NCBI GenBank assembly: GCA_028715395.1
Contig: JAQURY010000002.1
Location: forward strand, 11,977-51,686
Direction: 5' to 3'
Source: Minisyncoccota bacterium
Lineage (GTDB): Bacteria > Patescibacteriota > Minisyncoccia > UBA6257 > 02-FULL-45-10c
Length of the DNA: 39,710 bases
Positions 17,505-26,122 of the stretch are shown piece after piece. Numbering within the stretch: the first letter of the stretch is position 1; every line of letters starts with the position of its first letter. Position numbers and translations under genes: made by a program. The notes under the pieces are model-generated. The model was given only the letters and a program-made list of their open reading frames with translations, made no database searches and had not been told where the DNA came from.

Positions 17505-18623
17505 ATGGATACCGAAAGAAAGAGAAAAATTTTATTTGCGATAAATGACTTGGGCTATGGAGGAGGGCAATTGACTGTGGTCCACGAGGCCAATCTTTTT
17601 TTTAAAAACGGGCACGATGTTAAAGTGCTTTTGTTTTTGCCGCGCGAGAAACAGGAGTTGGCGGATTTTCTGATAATCCCCAAAGAAAATGTTTCAATCA
17701 TTCCTTTCAAGTCATTTTTTGACGCAGGATCTTTCATCAAGCTGATTAAGTTTTTGAAGGCCAATAAACCGGACGTAATTTTGAGCAATTTGTTTTTCAC
17801 CAATTTTATGACGCGGACGGCGAAATTGTTTTTCCCGCGGATTAAGGTTTTTGTCAGAGAAGGCAATGTGCCGGTGGAGAAAAGCTTATGGATGAAGATT
17901 TTCGATTTCAAGGCGTCTTTTTTGACCAAAAAAATAATCGTAAATGCCGCGGCTATCAAAGAAAGCTTCATAAAAGAATTAAAAATTCCGGCGCGTAAAA
18001 TGGAGGTGATTTACAACGGAATAGACGAGAAGTTTTTCAAAAAGAACGATTTCAGGGATAAGCGCAAAGATTTCGGTTTGAAAAAAGACGATTTTGTTTT
18101 AATTAATGTTTCCAGCATGAATTCCGTCAAAAAAGGGCATTCGTATCTTATAGAAATCGCCGAGAAGCTTGTTAAAAACAACAGCGATAAAATCAAATTG
18201 GTCATGGTGGGAGACGGCAAGCGGAAAAAAGAATTGGAAAAAATGGCTTATGACAGAGGCATAAGCGGCAATGTTCTGTTTGCGGGAGGCCAAAATGACG
18301 TTGAGAAATGGCTTGGAATGGCCGATGTTTTTGTCCTGACGTCATTATGGGAGGGAATGCCCAATGCTATGCTGGAAGCGATGGCAATGGGGCTGCCGGC
18401 CGTGGCGTTCAACGTCGGGGGGGTGGAAGAAGCGCTGGAAGACGGGGTTAACGGATTTTTAATCAAGCCAGAAGATCAGAACGGATTTATCGGAGGAGTT
18501 CTGGAAATTATGGCGAACAGGGAGCTGAGAGGCGTTATGTCCAAACGGGCGATTGAAACTGCAGAAAGATTTACCTGGTCGAATCATTTTGAACAATTGG
18601 AAAAACTTATATGTGCGGAATAA
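17505..18623 (+). CDS. GT4 family glycosyltransferase
   Basis: A 372-residue GT-B enzyme. N-terminal AINDLGYGGGQLTVVHEA (glycine loop), REGNVPVEKS mid-domain; C-terminal VSSMNSVKKGHSYLIEIAE, VMVGDGKRKKEL and E-x7-E in WEGMPNAMLEAM (~282-292), then FNVGGVEEAL. The GDGKRKK replaces the usual GDGPE, and no 7-bp repeat is seen at that place. Its 3' end overlaps the asparagine-synthase-like gene by 13 bases. Donor and acceptor unknown. Confidence 0.87.
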   Translation: MDTERKRKILFAINDLGYGGGQLTVVHEANLFFKNGHDVKVLLFLPREKQELADFLIIPKENVSIIPFKSFFDAGSFIKLIKFLKANKPDVILSNLFFTNFMTRTAKLFFPRIKVFVREGNVPVEKSLWMKIFDFKASFLTKKIIVNAAAIKESFIKELKIPARKMEVIYNGIDEKFFKKNDFRDKRKDFGLKKDDFVLINVSSMNSVKKGHSYLIEIAEKLVKNNSDKIKLVMVGDGKRKKELEKMAYDRGISGNVLFAGGQNDVEKWLGMADVFVLTSLWEGMPNAMLEAMAMGLPAVAFNVGGVEEALEDGVNGFLIKPEDQNGFIGGVLEIMANRELRGVMSKRAIETAERFTWSNHFEQLEKLICAE

Positions 18624-20335
18624 GCGGATTTAATTTTAAAGACGAAAATTTGCTGGGGAAAATGATGGACGAGCAATGGCATCGCGGTCCGGACCAGTCC
18701 GGGACTTTTTTTGATAACTCGGTGAGCTTGGGGCACAACAGATTATCAATTATAGATTTGTCGGAAAAAGCCAAGCAGCCGATGGTAAGCGATGACGGAA
18801 ATTACAAGATTATTTTTAATGGGGAAATTTACAATTTCAAGGAACTTAGAAAAAAGCTGGAAAAGAAATATAAATTTTTCAGTGATTCCGATACCGAGGT
18901 CGTTTTGCGCGGCTACGAGGAATATGGAGACAAGATTTTCGGGATGCTGGACGGAATGTGGGCGCTGGCAATTTATGACAAGCAAAGAAATGAGCTTGTT
19001 TTGAGCAGGGACTATGCCGGCATAAAGCCTCTTTATTATTATTGGAATGACGGCAAATTTGTTTTTGCCTCCGAATTGGCGGCGATTAAAAAATTGAATA
19101 TTCCTCTTACGGTTAATAAAGAAATTTTTACCGCGGTTTTATCGTTCGGTTTTGTTCCGGCGCCGTATTCCTTATATAAGGAAGTCAGCAAGGTTTTGCC
19201 CGGAGAGATTTTGAAGCTTGATTTGGATAAGAAAATTTTAAATAAAAGCGGGATAGAACTAAGTCCGTTGGAGGGAATAAATAACGATAAAGAAATCATT
19301 GAAAAGGCGGAAGAAATTTTGGCGGAAAGCGCCGAGCGCCATTTGATAGCGGATGTAGAGGTAGGGCTATTCTTGTCGGGAGGAAACGATTCCAGCCTGC
19401 TGGCGGCTATTTTGAAGGAAAATGGCCGTAAAATACCGGCTTTTTGCCTTGAAATAGAAGGCCGGAAAGACGCGGAATATGCCCGGAAGGTGGCGGAGCG
19501 GCTGGACTTAAAGCTTTATACGCATAAAGTTACGGTTAAGGATTTCAGGGAGGTATACGATAAAATTTTCAGCGGACTAAAAGAACCTTTGGCCGATACG
19601 GCGATTTTTTCTTCTTATCTGATTTCGCGTTTTGCCAGGGAAAAAGTAAAAGTGGTTTTGTCCGGAGAGGGCGGAGATGAATTGTTCGGCGGATATTTTA
19701 CGCATCGCCATCTGGCCGATTTGAAAAATCCCAAATGGCCGGAAAGCAATTTCGTAGACAAAATATTTTCAAGATTTCCTGATTTTAAAGGAAAAAAGAC
19801 TTTATTGGATTTTATTTATAAGCTTCAAAGTGATGCCTTGGGATTATATTTGAACAATCTTTCTACGGCTTATTTGTATGATACGGCGGCGCAGAGAAAG
19901 TTTTTCCATAAATTGAAAAACATCCGGCCGTTTTATTACGATTTGAATTCCTATCTCCCCGACAGGCTGCTCTATAAATTGGATTATTCCGCCATGGCTT
20001 TTTCGCTTGAAGGAAGAGTGCCTTTTTTGGACAAGGAAATGATAAGATTTTCTTTAAATGAAAATGTGAGAAAGTTTTCGGAGAAAAACAAAAACAAATT
20101 TATTCTTAAATCATTGCTTAAGAAATATTTACCCGAAGAAATCGTAAATCGTCCCAAGGAAGGATTCAGTGTTCCGTTGGCGGAATATTTTGAAAAAATG
20201 CCGGAATTCCAGAATGATTATCAAAAAGCGCTGAGGTGGGCGGAGTCCAATGTCGGCTTGCCGATTTCCAAAATCAAAAATGCGGCCGGAAAAACGAAAT
20301 TTAATCTGGTGGCGTTATATAAATCATTGGCATGA
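18611..20335 (+). CDS. asnB: AsnB-type glutamine-dependent amidotransferase
   Basis: 574 residues. The N-terminal glutaminase domain starts MCGISGF with Cys2 as the N-terminal nucleophile, then HRGPDQSG, HNRLSIIDLS and FNGEIYNFKELR. The C-terminal synthetase domain has the PP-loop SGGNDSS (~257-263) and SGEGGDELFGGY (~351-362), and EGRVPFLDKEMI. The classic reaction makes asparagine from aspartate, glutamine and ATP. Inside a glycan locus, related proteins are thought to amidate uronic acids (WbpS-like), and a sugar dehydrogenase that could make the uronic acid is at 33779. Both functions are possible. It overlaps the previous GT4 by 13 bases and the next by 4, so it is an integral operon member. 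Confidence 0.87.
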   Translation: MCGISGFNFKDENLLGKMMDEQWHRGPDQSGTFFDNSVSLGHNRLSIIDLSEKAKQPMVSDDGNYKIIFNGEIYNFKELRKKLEKKYKFFSDSDTEVVLRGYEEYGDKIFGMLDGMWALAIYDKQRNELVLSRDYAGIKPLYYYWNDGKFVFASELAAIKKLNIPLTVNKEIFTAVLSFGFVPAPYSLYKEVSKVLPGEILKLDLDKKILNKSGIELSPLEGINNDKEIIEKAEEILAESAERHLIADVEVGLFLSGGNDSSLLAAILKENGRKIPAFCLEIEGRKDAEYARKVAERLDLKLYTHKVTVKDFREVYDKIFSGLKEPLADTAIFSSYLISRFAREKVKVVLSGEGGDELFGGYFTHRHLADLKNPKWPESNFVDKIFSRFPDFKGKKTLLDFIYKLQSDALGLYLNNLSTAYLYDTAAQRKFFHKLKNIRPFYYDLNSYLPDRLLYKLDYSAMAFSLEGRVPFLDKEMIRFSLNENVRKFSEKNKNKFILKSLLKKYLPEEIVNRPKEGFSVPLAEYFEKMPEFQNDYQKALRWAESNVGLPISKIKNAAGKTKFNLVALYKSLA

Positions 20336-21489
20336 ATAATAAAATAAAAGTGGCTTTTTTCGGCGAAGATTTTTCCAGAAGAGGAAAAGGGACGGCTTTG
20401 GTTATCCAGAAAATAGCAGAGCAGTTCGCGGACAATTTTTCCGACAAAATTGAATTGATTATCGCAAGCAAGCGGGGAAAGTGCGAAAGCGGGGTTTGCC
20501 AAAAAGCCAGGTATATTGAAATAAAAACGCTGAAATTGCCGTTTTTTTCCACATTTTTTTCTTATCTGGCGTTTTTCTTTTTCAATAAAGAGAAATTCGA
20601 CATAGCGGTTTTTAACAGGAGAATTTATCCGGGATTTAATTTTTTAAAAGCCAAAAAGATTGTTTTAATTTCCCATAACGTTCCGGTAAGTCCCGCATAT
20701 GAAGAAAAAATTTCTTTTGCCAACAGGATTTTTGATTTTTTCATTAGGTGGATAGGAAAATACCGGATTGACGCGGTGATCGGGGATTCCAACGATGCGG
20801 CGGAAGGAATAAGAAAATATTACGGAATAAAAAAAGAAAAGGTTTATTCCATTTATTGCGGCGTTGGAGACGAATTTGGGGTTTTATCGGACAAAGAGAA
20901 AGAACGGGCAAAAATAAAGCTGAAAGAGAAGTACGGCATTCAGCCTCCATATATATTGGATGTTTCCCGCTTGGATCCGCACAAAAACGTGGCTGCGCTC
21001 ATTGAGGCGTTTTCGATTGTAGCGAAAAAAGGATTTCCCCATAAATTGGTGATTGTCGGAGGGAAACATATCGAAAGCTATTATGAAGTTGTTATGGATA
21101 AAATAAAAAAACTTGGTTTAACGGAAAAAGTTTTTTTTGCCGATTACATAGAAGCGGAAGATTTGCCGGCAGTTTATAATCTGGCGGATGTTTTTGTTTT
21201 CCCGTCGCTGATGGAAGGATTCGGATTGCCGGTTTTAGAGGCCATGAAAAGCGGCGCGCCGGTGATAACGTCAAATGTCTGTTCTATGCCGGAAGTGGCC
21301 GGAGAAGCGGGAATTTTGATAAATCCCAAGAGAGTTGAAGACATTGCTCGCGGAATAACCAAGATTTTAAGCGATAGCGGGTTCAAAAAAGAACTTATCC
21401 AAAAAGGAATCAAAAGGGCGGAAGAATTTTCCTGGCGCAAATCGGCGGGCGAATATATAAAATTATATGAAAATATTTTACGCGGCTAA
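20332..21489 (+). CDS. GT4 family glycosyltransferase (mannosyltransferase-like)
   Basis: A 385-residue GT-B enzyme. N-terminal FGEDFSRRGKGTALVIQKI, VLISHNVPVSPAYEEK; C-terminal DVSRLDPHKNVAALIEAF, VIVGGKHIES and E-x7-E in MEGFGLPVLEAM (~294-304), then TSNVCSMPEVAGEAG. The SRLDPHKN and CSMPEVAGEAG motifs are typical of bacterial GT4 mannosyltransferases of O-antigen clusters, but the donor is not certain. Overlaps the amidotransferase stop by 4 bases (ATGA) and the next gene by 23. Confidence 0.86.
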   Translation: MNNKIKVAFFGEDFSRRGKGTALVIQKIAEQFADNFSDKIELIIASKRGKCESGVCQKARYIEIKTLKLPFFSTFFSYLAFFFFNKEKFDIAVFNRRIYPGFNFLKAKKIVLISHNVPVSPAYEEKISFANRIFDFFIRWIGKYRIDAVIGDSNDAAEGIRKYYGIKKEKVYSIYCGVGDEFGVLSDKEKERAKIKLKEKYGIQPPYILDVSRLDPHKNVAALIEAFSIVAKKGFPHKLVIVGGKHIESYYEVVMDKIKKLGLTEKVFFADYIEAEDLPAVYNLADVFVFPSLMEGFGLPVLEAMKSGAPVITSNVCSMPEVAGEAGILINPKRVEDIARGITKILSDSGFKKELIQKGIKRAEEFSWRKSAGEYIKLYENILRG

Positions 21490-22603
21490 TTTAAGATTGC
21501 CTACGGACAAAGCGCACGGATTACAGATAATGAAAATGTGCGAAGCGATGGCGGAGAACGGAGCGGAAGTGGAGCTGGTCATTCCGGAGCGCTTTAATGA
21601 AAACAAGGAGAATCCTTTCGACCATTACGGAATTAAAAAGATTTTTTCCATAAAAAAAATAGGAAAGACCGATTTTATAAATTACAGGTTCCTGCCGAGA
21701 ATTCTGGCGTTTTTGCTGGAAACGATTTATTTTTCCGCAAAATCTTTTTCTTACCTTAAATCAATCAAAGAAAATTATCTGGTTTACGCGCGGGACAGGG
21801 AAATCGCCTGGCTTTGTTTGTTTTTAAAAAAGCCCTTTATCTGGGAAATCCATTTTTTGCCCAAAATGCTTTTCATTTACAAGCCGGTATTGAAGCGCTT
21901 GTTTAAAATAGCGACTATAACGGGATATATGAAAAATAAGCTGGCCGAAGCGGGAATAAGGCCGGAGAAAATAGTGTTTTTGCCGGATGCGGTTGATCTG
22001 GAAAAGTTCACAGTCAAGGAATCAAAGCAGGCAATAAGAAAAAAATTAAATTTGCCGGCAGACAAAAAAATAATAATGTATTCCGGGCAATTATATGGCT
22101 GGAAAGGAGTGGACACGCTTGTCAAAGCAAGTAATTTTTTAAGCAATAATTTCAATGTTGTCATAGTGGGGGGGCATGATAACGAGATAGAGGAATTAAG
22201 GAAGATTCCCCATAAAAATATTCTGTTTGCCGGCCAAAAGAACAATAAAGAAGTCCCTTTTTGGCTTAAAGCGGCCGATATCCTGGTTTTGCCAAACAGT
22301 GGAAAGTACGAGATTTCACGGCATTTCACTTCTCCAATGAAGCTTTTTGAATACATGGCTTCGGGGGTTCCGATTGTCAGTTCGGATTTGCCTTCGCTTA
22401 GGGAGATTTTAACCGAGGACGAGGCGATATTTTTCAGGCCGGACAGCGCCGGTGATTTGGGCGCGGTTTTGCTGGGCAACGCCGGAAAAGAGGAGTTTTT
22501 GAAAAAAATATCCGGCAACGCTTTAAAAAAGGTCCAGAAATATACCTGGAAAAACAGAACGAAAGAAGTAATTGGCGGATTGGAAAGCGTTCTAGTAAAA
22601 TAA
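21467..22603 (+). CDS. GT4 family glycosyltransferase
   Basis: A 378-residue GT-B enzyme. N-terminal NLRLPTDKAHGLQIMKMCE; WEIHFLPKMLFIYKP mid-domain; C-terminal YSGQLYGWKGVDTLV, VIVGGHDNEI and HFTSPMKLFEYMASGVP (~286-302), where the usual E-x7-E is replaced by the S-P-x-K-x-x-E-Y subtype motif. The 23-base overlap with the previous gene argues for tight coupling; I kept this ATG because the N-terminal strand KIFYAANL is needed for the fold. Substrate unknown. Confidence 0.86.
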   Translation: MKIFYAANLRLPTDKAHGLQIMKMCEAMAENGAEVELVIPERFNENKENPFDHYGIKKIFSIKKIGKTDFINYRFLPRILAFLLETIYFSAKSFSYLKSIKENYLVYARDREIAWLCLFLKKPFIWEIHFLPKMLFIYKPVLKRLFKIATITGYMKNKLAEAGIRPEKIVFLPDAVDLEKFTVKESKQAIRKKLNLPADKKIIMYSGQLYGWKGVDTLVKASNFLSNNFNVVIVGGHDNEIEELRKIPHKNILFAGQKNNKEVPFWLKAADILVLPNSGKYEISRHFTSPMKLFEYMASGVPIVSSDLPSLREILTEDEAIFFRPDSAGDLGAVLLGNAGKEEFLKKISGNALKKVQKYTWKNRTKEVIGGLESVLVK

Positions 22604-22607
22604 CTTT

Positions 22608-23921
22608 ATGGATAAGCATAAAAAAATTCTGATAATTTTTTTGGCGATTGTTTTCGCGGTTAACATCGCTTATTCTTTTTATTTCAAAATTCCGCCGGCG
22701 GTTGACGCGCGCGCTTATGAAAATATTGCCTGGAATATTGTCCAGGGGAACGGCTACAGGGAATCCCTTGATGTTCCGCTGAACAATGACAATGCCATTA
22801 TCAGGGTGGGGCCGGGATACGAATTTTTTATCGCGGGCATTTATTCCGTTTTTGGGCGGCACTATGAAGTTGTCTGGGTGATTCAGGCGCTGCTGGTTGT
22901 TTTATCGGCGCTGATGATTTTTCTGATTACCAGGGAAATTTTTAAAACTCAGTGGAGTTTTGGGGCGGGAATTGCCGCGGCGGCGCTGATAGGACTTTCT
23001 CCGGATATCATTACTCTCCAAGGGATGCTGATGACTGAAACGCTCGGAGTTTTTTCGGTTATTCTGGCGGTTTATGTATTTTTCAGATATATAAATTACG
23101 GGCAAAGATTGTGGCTGGCGGGACTGGCGGGAATATGTTTGGGATTGGCTGTTTTGGTAAGGACTCCGGCGGCGTTTTTATTTTTCCCGATGGCCGCATA
23201 TTTGCTGTTCCATAAAAAATGGAAAGATTTTTTGATAATGGGCTTTATGGTTTTTCTGGTTTTGCTGCCTTGGACCATAAGAAATTACAATATATTTCAC
23301 GCGTTTATTCCGACTAACGAAGCAACGGGATTCAATTTGCTGGCGGGAAATCATTCCGGCGCCACCGGAGAACAGGATCCTTATCCCGCGCTGGAGCAAT
23401 ATGTCCAGGAGCTTGGATATGTCGGCGCAAACAACCGGGCAACCAAGGAGGCGTTGAATTTCGTAGCTGGAAGTCCGCTGGAATTTATAAAATTAACGGC
23501 TTATCGCGCTTCAATTTATTTCAGCTTCGCGCGTCCGACGGGATTCTGGTTCCATCTTAATGGGCTTAGCAAAGCGCTGACCCTGGTTTTTTCTTCAATT
23601 TATTCGGTCTTTCTTTTTGTCTTGGGTTTTTGGGGAATTTGGAAAATAAAAGATTTAATCGATAAGAAAAACGCCAAATTGCTGTTATGGATGCTGATAA
23701 TGATGCCGCTGGCCGTAGTGGGAATAATAGTTGAAACGAGATACAGATTTTTAATTTATCCGTTTTTGGCGATTTTCGCCGGTTATGGATTTCAGGAATT
23801 GATAAATAAAAGACTGCGGCTGGGACCGGCTTTGTATATTGCGGGGATTTTATTTTTAAATGCGGGTTTTGATATTTTGAGGAATTTGGGCAGAATTATG
23901 GAGAGAATTAAGGGTTTATAA
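22608..23921 (+). CDS. GT-C (GT39-like) membrane glycosyltransferase
   Basis: 437 residues. First helix ~7-24, then an external loop VDARAYENIAWNIVQG where D33 takes the place of the GT39 first-loop acidic residue. About nine further helices follow, with WTIRNYNIFH and ETRYRFLIYPFLAIFAGYG, both typical of bacterial GT39/ArnT-like proteins. There is no large soluble C-terminal domain, unlike the 3716, 6560 and 15036 enzymes. Expected to use a polyprenyl-phosphate sugar at the outer face. It lies 4 bases after a GT4 gene and one base before the methyltransferase start. Confidence 0.72.
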   Translation: MDKHKKILIIFLAIVFAVNIAYSFYFKIPPAVDARAYENIAWNIVQGNGYRESLDVPLNNDNAIIRVGPGYEFFIAGIYSVFGRHYEVVWVIQALLVVLSALMIFLITREIFKTQWSFGAGIAAAALIGLSPDIITLQGMLMTETLGVFSVILAVYVFFRYINYGQRLWLAGLAGICLGLAVLVRTPAAFLFFPMAAYLLFHKKWKDFLIMGFMVFLVLLPWTIRNYNIFHAFIPTNEATGFNLLAGNHSGATGEQDPYPALEQYVQELGYVGANNRATKEALNFVAGSPLEFIKLTAYRASIYFSFARPTGFWFHLNGLSKALTLVFSSIYSVFLFVLGFWGIWKIKDLIDKKNAKLLLWMLIMMPLAVVGIIVETRYRFLIYPFLAIFAGYGFQELINKRLRLGPALYIAGILFLNAGFDILRNLGRIMERIKGL

Positions 23922-23922
23922 T

Positions 23923-24663
23923 ATGGAAGAATTTAAACAACATGAAGTTTCTTGGACGCCGGAGAAATCCAGGAGGTTTTGGAATAGCTATTCTTCGAAT
24001 AAGGCGATGGAAGGATTTTATTTCAGCAAACAAGTCGGAGCGTCTATTCTGAAGCAGGTAAAAAGCAAAATAAAATTAAAAGGAGAAATCCTTGATTTCG
24101 GATGCGGGCCGGGATTTTTTCTCCAAGAGCTGGCCAAGAATAAAATAAAAAGCGATGGGTTGGATTTTTCCGAAGAGTCCCTGAAATTGGCGGCTTCGCG
24201 GCTTGGCGATTCCCCGTATCTGGGAGAATTGATATTGGCAAAGGGCATTCCTACGCCGGTCAGAAATTCTTCTTATGACTCTGTATTTTTTATTGAAACA
24301 TTGGAACATATTTTGGATGAAGACTTGCCGAATAATTTAAAGGAGCTGAACCGCGCGCTTAAAATCGGCGGCCATTTGATTATAACCGTGCCCAACGAAG
24401 AAAATCTGGATAAATCAAAAGTTTGCTGCCCGGATTGCGGAGCGGTTTTTCACAGGGTCCAGCACGTAAGGACTTTTTCCGCTCAAAGTATTTCCGAATT
24501 GTTTAAGCAGTACGGATTCAGAGCGGTTTTCTGCAAAGCGGTAATGTTCAGAAGTCCCTCGGCTCTTAATTTTTTCAGGAATTTAGTCCAGTTTTTTTAC
24601 GGAAAGTTTTACAAGGCGAGATATCCCCACCTTCTTTTAATCGCGGAGAAAATCAGCAATTAA
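23923..24663 (+). CDS. Class I SAM-dependent methyltransferase
   Basis: 246 residues. Motif I is ILDFGCGPGFFLQEL (~55-70), followed by GLDFSEESL and an FIETLEHILDEDLP stretch (motif II area). An insert CCPDCGAVFHRVQHVRTFS (~167-185) has a CxxC pair plus two His, a zinc-like knuckle seen in many Methyltransf_11/23-type proteins of glycan clusters. Likely methylates a sugar, lipid or small molecule in the glycan pathway (inference). It is the last plus-strand gene of the array; its stop shares TTAA with the convergent GT2 gene. Confidence 0.82.
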   Translation: MEEFKQHEVSWTPEKSRRFWNSYSSNKAMEGFYFSKQVGASILKQVKSKIKLKGEILDFGCGPGFFLQELAKNKIKSDGLDFSEESLKLAASRLGDSPYLGELILAKGIPTPVRNSSYDSVFFIETLEHILDEDLPNNLKELNRALKIGGHLIITVPNEENLDKSKVCCPDCGAVFHRVQHVRTFSAQSISELFKQYGFRAVFCKAVMFRSPSALNFFRNLVQFFYGKFYKARYPHLLLIAEKISN

Positions 24664-25376
24664 AAAAAATCTTTTATCAGGATTCTCCAGGGCGAAATTA
24701 TTCCTTCAATAATAATAGCTAGGGACATTTTTGATTTTCCCTCGCCGCGTTCTTCGAAGAAAATGGGGAACTCGATTGTTTTCGCTCCGGCTCTGAACAA
24801 ATAATATTTCAGGCTGGAAATAAAAGCGTAGCCCTTGGGATTGAGATTATTGAAATCTATTTTTTTTAAAAGCTCCGCGTTGATTATGTTGTAGCCGGTT
24901 GTCCAGTCGTTAATCCTGTATTTTCCGAAAAGAATTTTTAAATAAGAATTTCCGGCGGCGCTCAGAAATCTCCTGAAAATATTCCATTTTTTCGTAATAT
25001 CTCCTCCTTTCGTGTAGCGGGAGCCGATCACCAAATCGTAATTTTCCGACAAAGCCAGCATGCCGCGCAGATATTTCGGGTCATGCGAAAAATCGCCGTC
25101 CATCATAGTGATGGTTTTGAGCTCGCCGTTTTCCAGCGCTTTCCGGAAGCCGGCAACGTAAGCTGCTCCTAGGCCGTTTTTTCCGGCCCGTTTTATCAGC
25201 GAAAGGCCGGGAAATTTTTGCTTAAGATTTTCAACAATTCCGGCGGTGCCGTCGGGAGAGTTATCATCTACTATCATGACTCCGGTTTCAGGAACAAGTT
25301 CAAAAATTTTTTCCACCAGTGCGCCAATGTTCTCTTTTTCGTTATAAGTCGGGATTATGACCAAATTCTTTGCCAT
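24660..25376 (-). CDS. GT2 polyprenol-phosphate mannose synthase-like (DPM1)
   Basis: 238 residues, one GT2 domain: IIPTYNEKENIGALV, VDDNSPDGT (36-44), D93-x-D95 in MMDGDFSHDP, GSRYTKGGDI and EERGEGKSKMS. This is the closest in the window to classic bacterial polyprenol monophosphomannose synthase. It probably makes polyprenyl-phosphate mannose for the GT-C enzymes here. It is convergent with the methyltransferase (4-base overlap) and divergent from another GT2 47 bases away. Confidence 0.88.
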   Translation of the reverse strand: MAKNLVIIPTYNEKENIGALVEKIFELVPETGVMIVDDNSPDGTAGIVENLKQKFPGLSLIKRAGKNGLGAAYVAGFRKALENGELKTITMMDGDFSHDPKYLRGMLALSENYDLVIGSRYTKGGDITKKWNIFRRFLSAAGNSYLKILFGKYRINDWTTGYNIINAELLKKIDFNNLNPKGYAFISSLKYYLFRAGAKTIEFPIFFEERGEGKSKMSLAIIIEGIISPWRILIKDFF

Positions 25377-25386
25377 TTAGTTATAT

Positions 25387-25415
25387 TTTACTATAATACC
25401 TGCGTAATTTATAAT
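25387..25415 (+). promoter_or_regulatory. Promoter TTTACT-N17-TATAAT, near-leaderless, for the GT2 at 25424
   Basis: TTTACT (25387-25392), exactly 17 bases, then perfect TATAAT (25410-25415), ending 8 bases before the ATG. The 47-bp divergent gap must also hold the promoter for the minus-strand GT2, for which a TAAAAT reads on the other strand near its ATG. Confidence 0.65.
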
Positions 25416-25423
25416 GTAGCAAT

Positions 25424-26122
25424 ATGCATAAACTTTCAATAATAATTCCTTCTTACAACGAAAAAGCGACCATTGAAGAGCTGATTAAACGGGTGAAAGC
25501 GGTTAATCTGGACAATATCGAAAAAGAAATTATCGTCATTGACGACGGCTCAAAGGACGGAACGAGAGACATAATAAAATCCATTCCGGGAATAAAATAC
25601 GTTTTTCATGAAAAAAATCTCGGCAAAGGAGGGGCGGTGAAAACCGGTTTCCATAAGGCTACTGGAGATATTGTGATTATTCAGGACGCCGATTTGGAAT
25701 ACGATCCGGAAGATTACAAAAAAGTTTTGAAGCCGATTTTAATCGGCCAGGCTGATGTCGTTTACGGTTCGCGTTTTTTGACCGGCGAACCGAAGAGAGT
25801 TTTGTTTTTCTGGCATTTGATGGGCAATAAATTTTTATCTTTTATTTCTAATTTATTGACCGGGCTGACTTTGACCGATATGGAAACTTGCTACAAGGTG
25901 TTTACCAAAGAAGTAGTGGATTCGTTTAAAGACAAGCTGGTGTCCCAAAGATTTGGCATAGAGCCCGAATTGACGGCGAGAATGGCAAAAGGAAAATGGA
26001 GAATATACGAAGTGGGAATCGCATATTACGGCAGATCATATGAAGAAGGCAAAAAAATCGGTTTTTGGGACGGAGTATCCGCGATTTGGCACGTAATAAG
26101 ATTTAATATATTCAGCAGATAA
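25424..26122 (+). CDS. GT2 glycosyltransferase, DPM/DPG-synthase-like
   Basis: 232 residues: IIIPSYNEKATIEELI, IDDGSKDGT, EKNLGKGGAVKTG, D88-x-D90 in QDADLEYDP, GSRFL and TDMETCYKVF. This pattern marks the widespread bacterial dolichyl/undecaprenyl-phosphate sugar synthase subfamily. No membrane helices of note. It overlaps the radical SAM gene by one base (TAATG). The donor may be UDP-glucose, UDP-GlcNAc or GDP-mannose; sequence does not decide. Confidence 0.86.
   Translation: MHKLSIIIPSYNEKATIEELIKRVKAVNLDNIEKEIIVIDDGSKDGTRDIIKSIPGIKYVFHEKNLGKGGAVKTGFHKATGDIVIIQDADLEYDPEDYKKVLKPILIGQADVVYGSRFLTGEPKRVLFFWHLMGNKFLSFISNLLTGLTLTDMETCYKVFTKEVVDSFKDKLVSQRFGIEPELTARMAKGKWRIYEVGIAYYGRSYEEGKKIGFWDGVSAIWHVIRFNIFSR

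Noticed and set aside
21877-22518. 213-codon open frame on the minus strand
   Set aside because: It lies wholly inside the well-supported GT4 gene at 21467 on the other strand, has no family motifs, and arises from codon bias.
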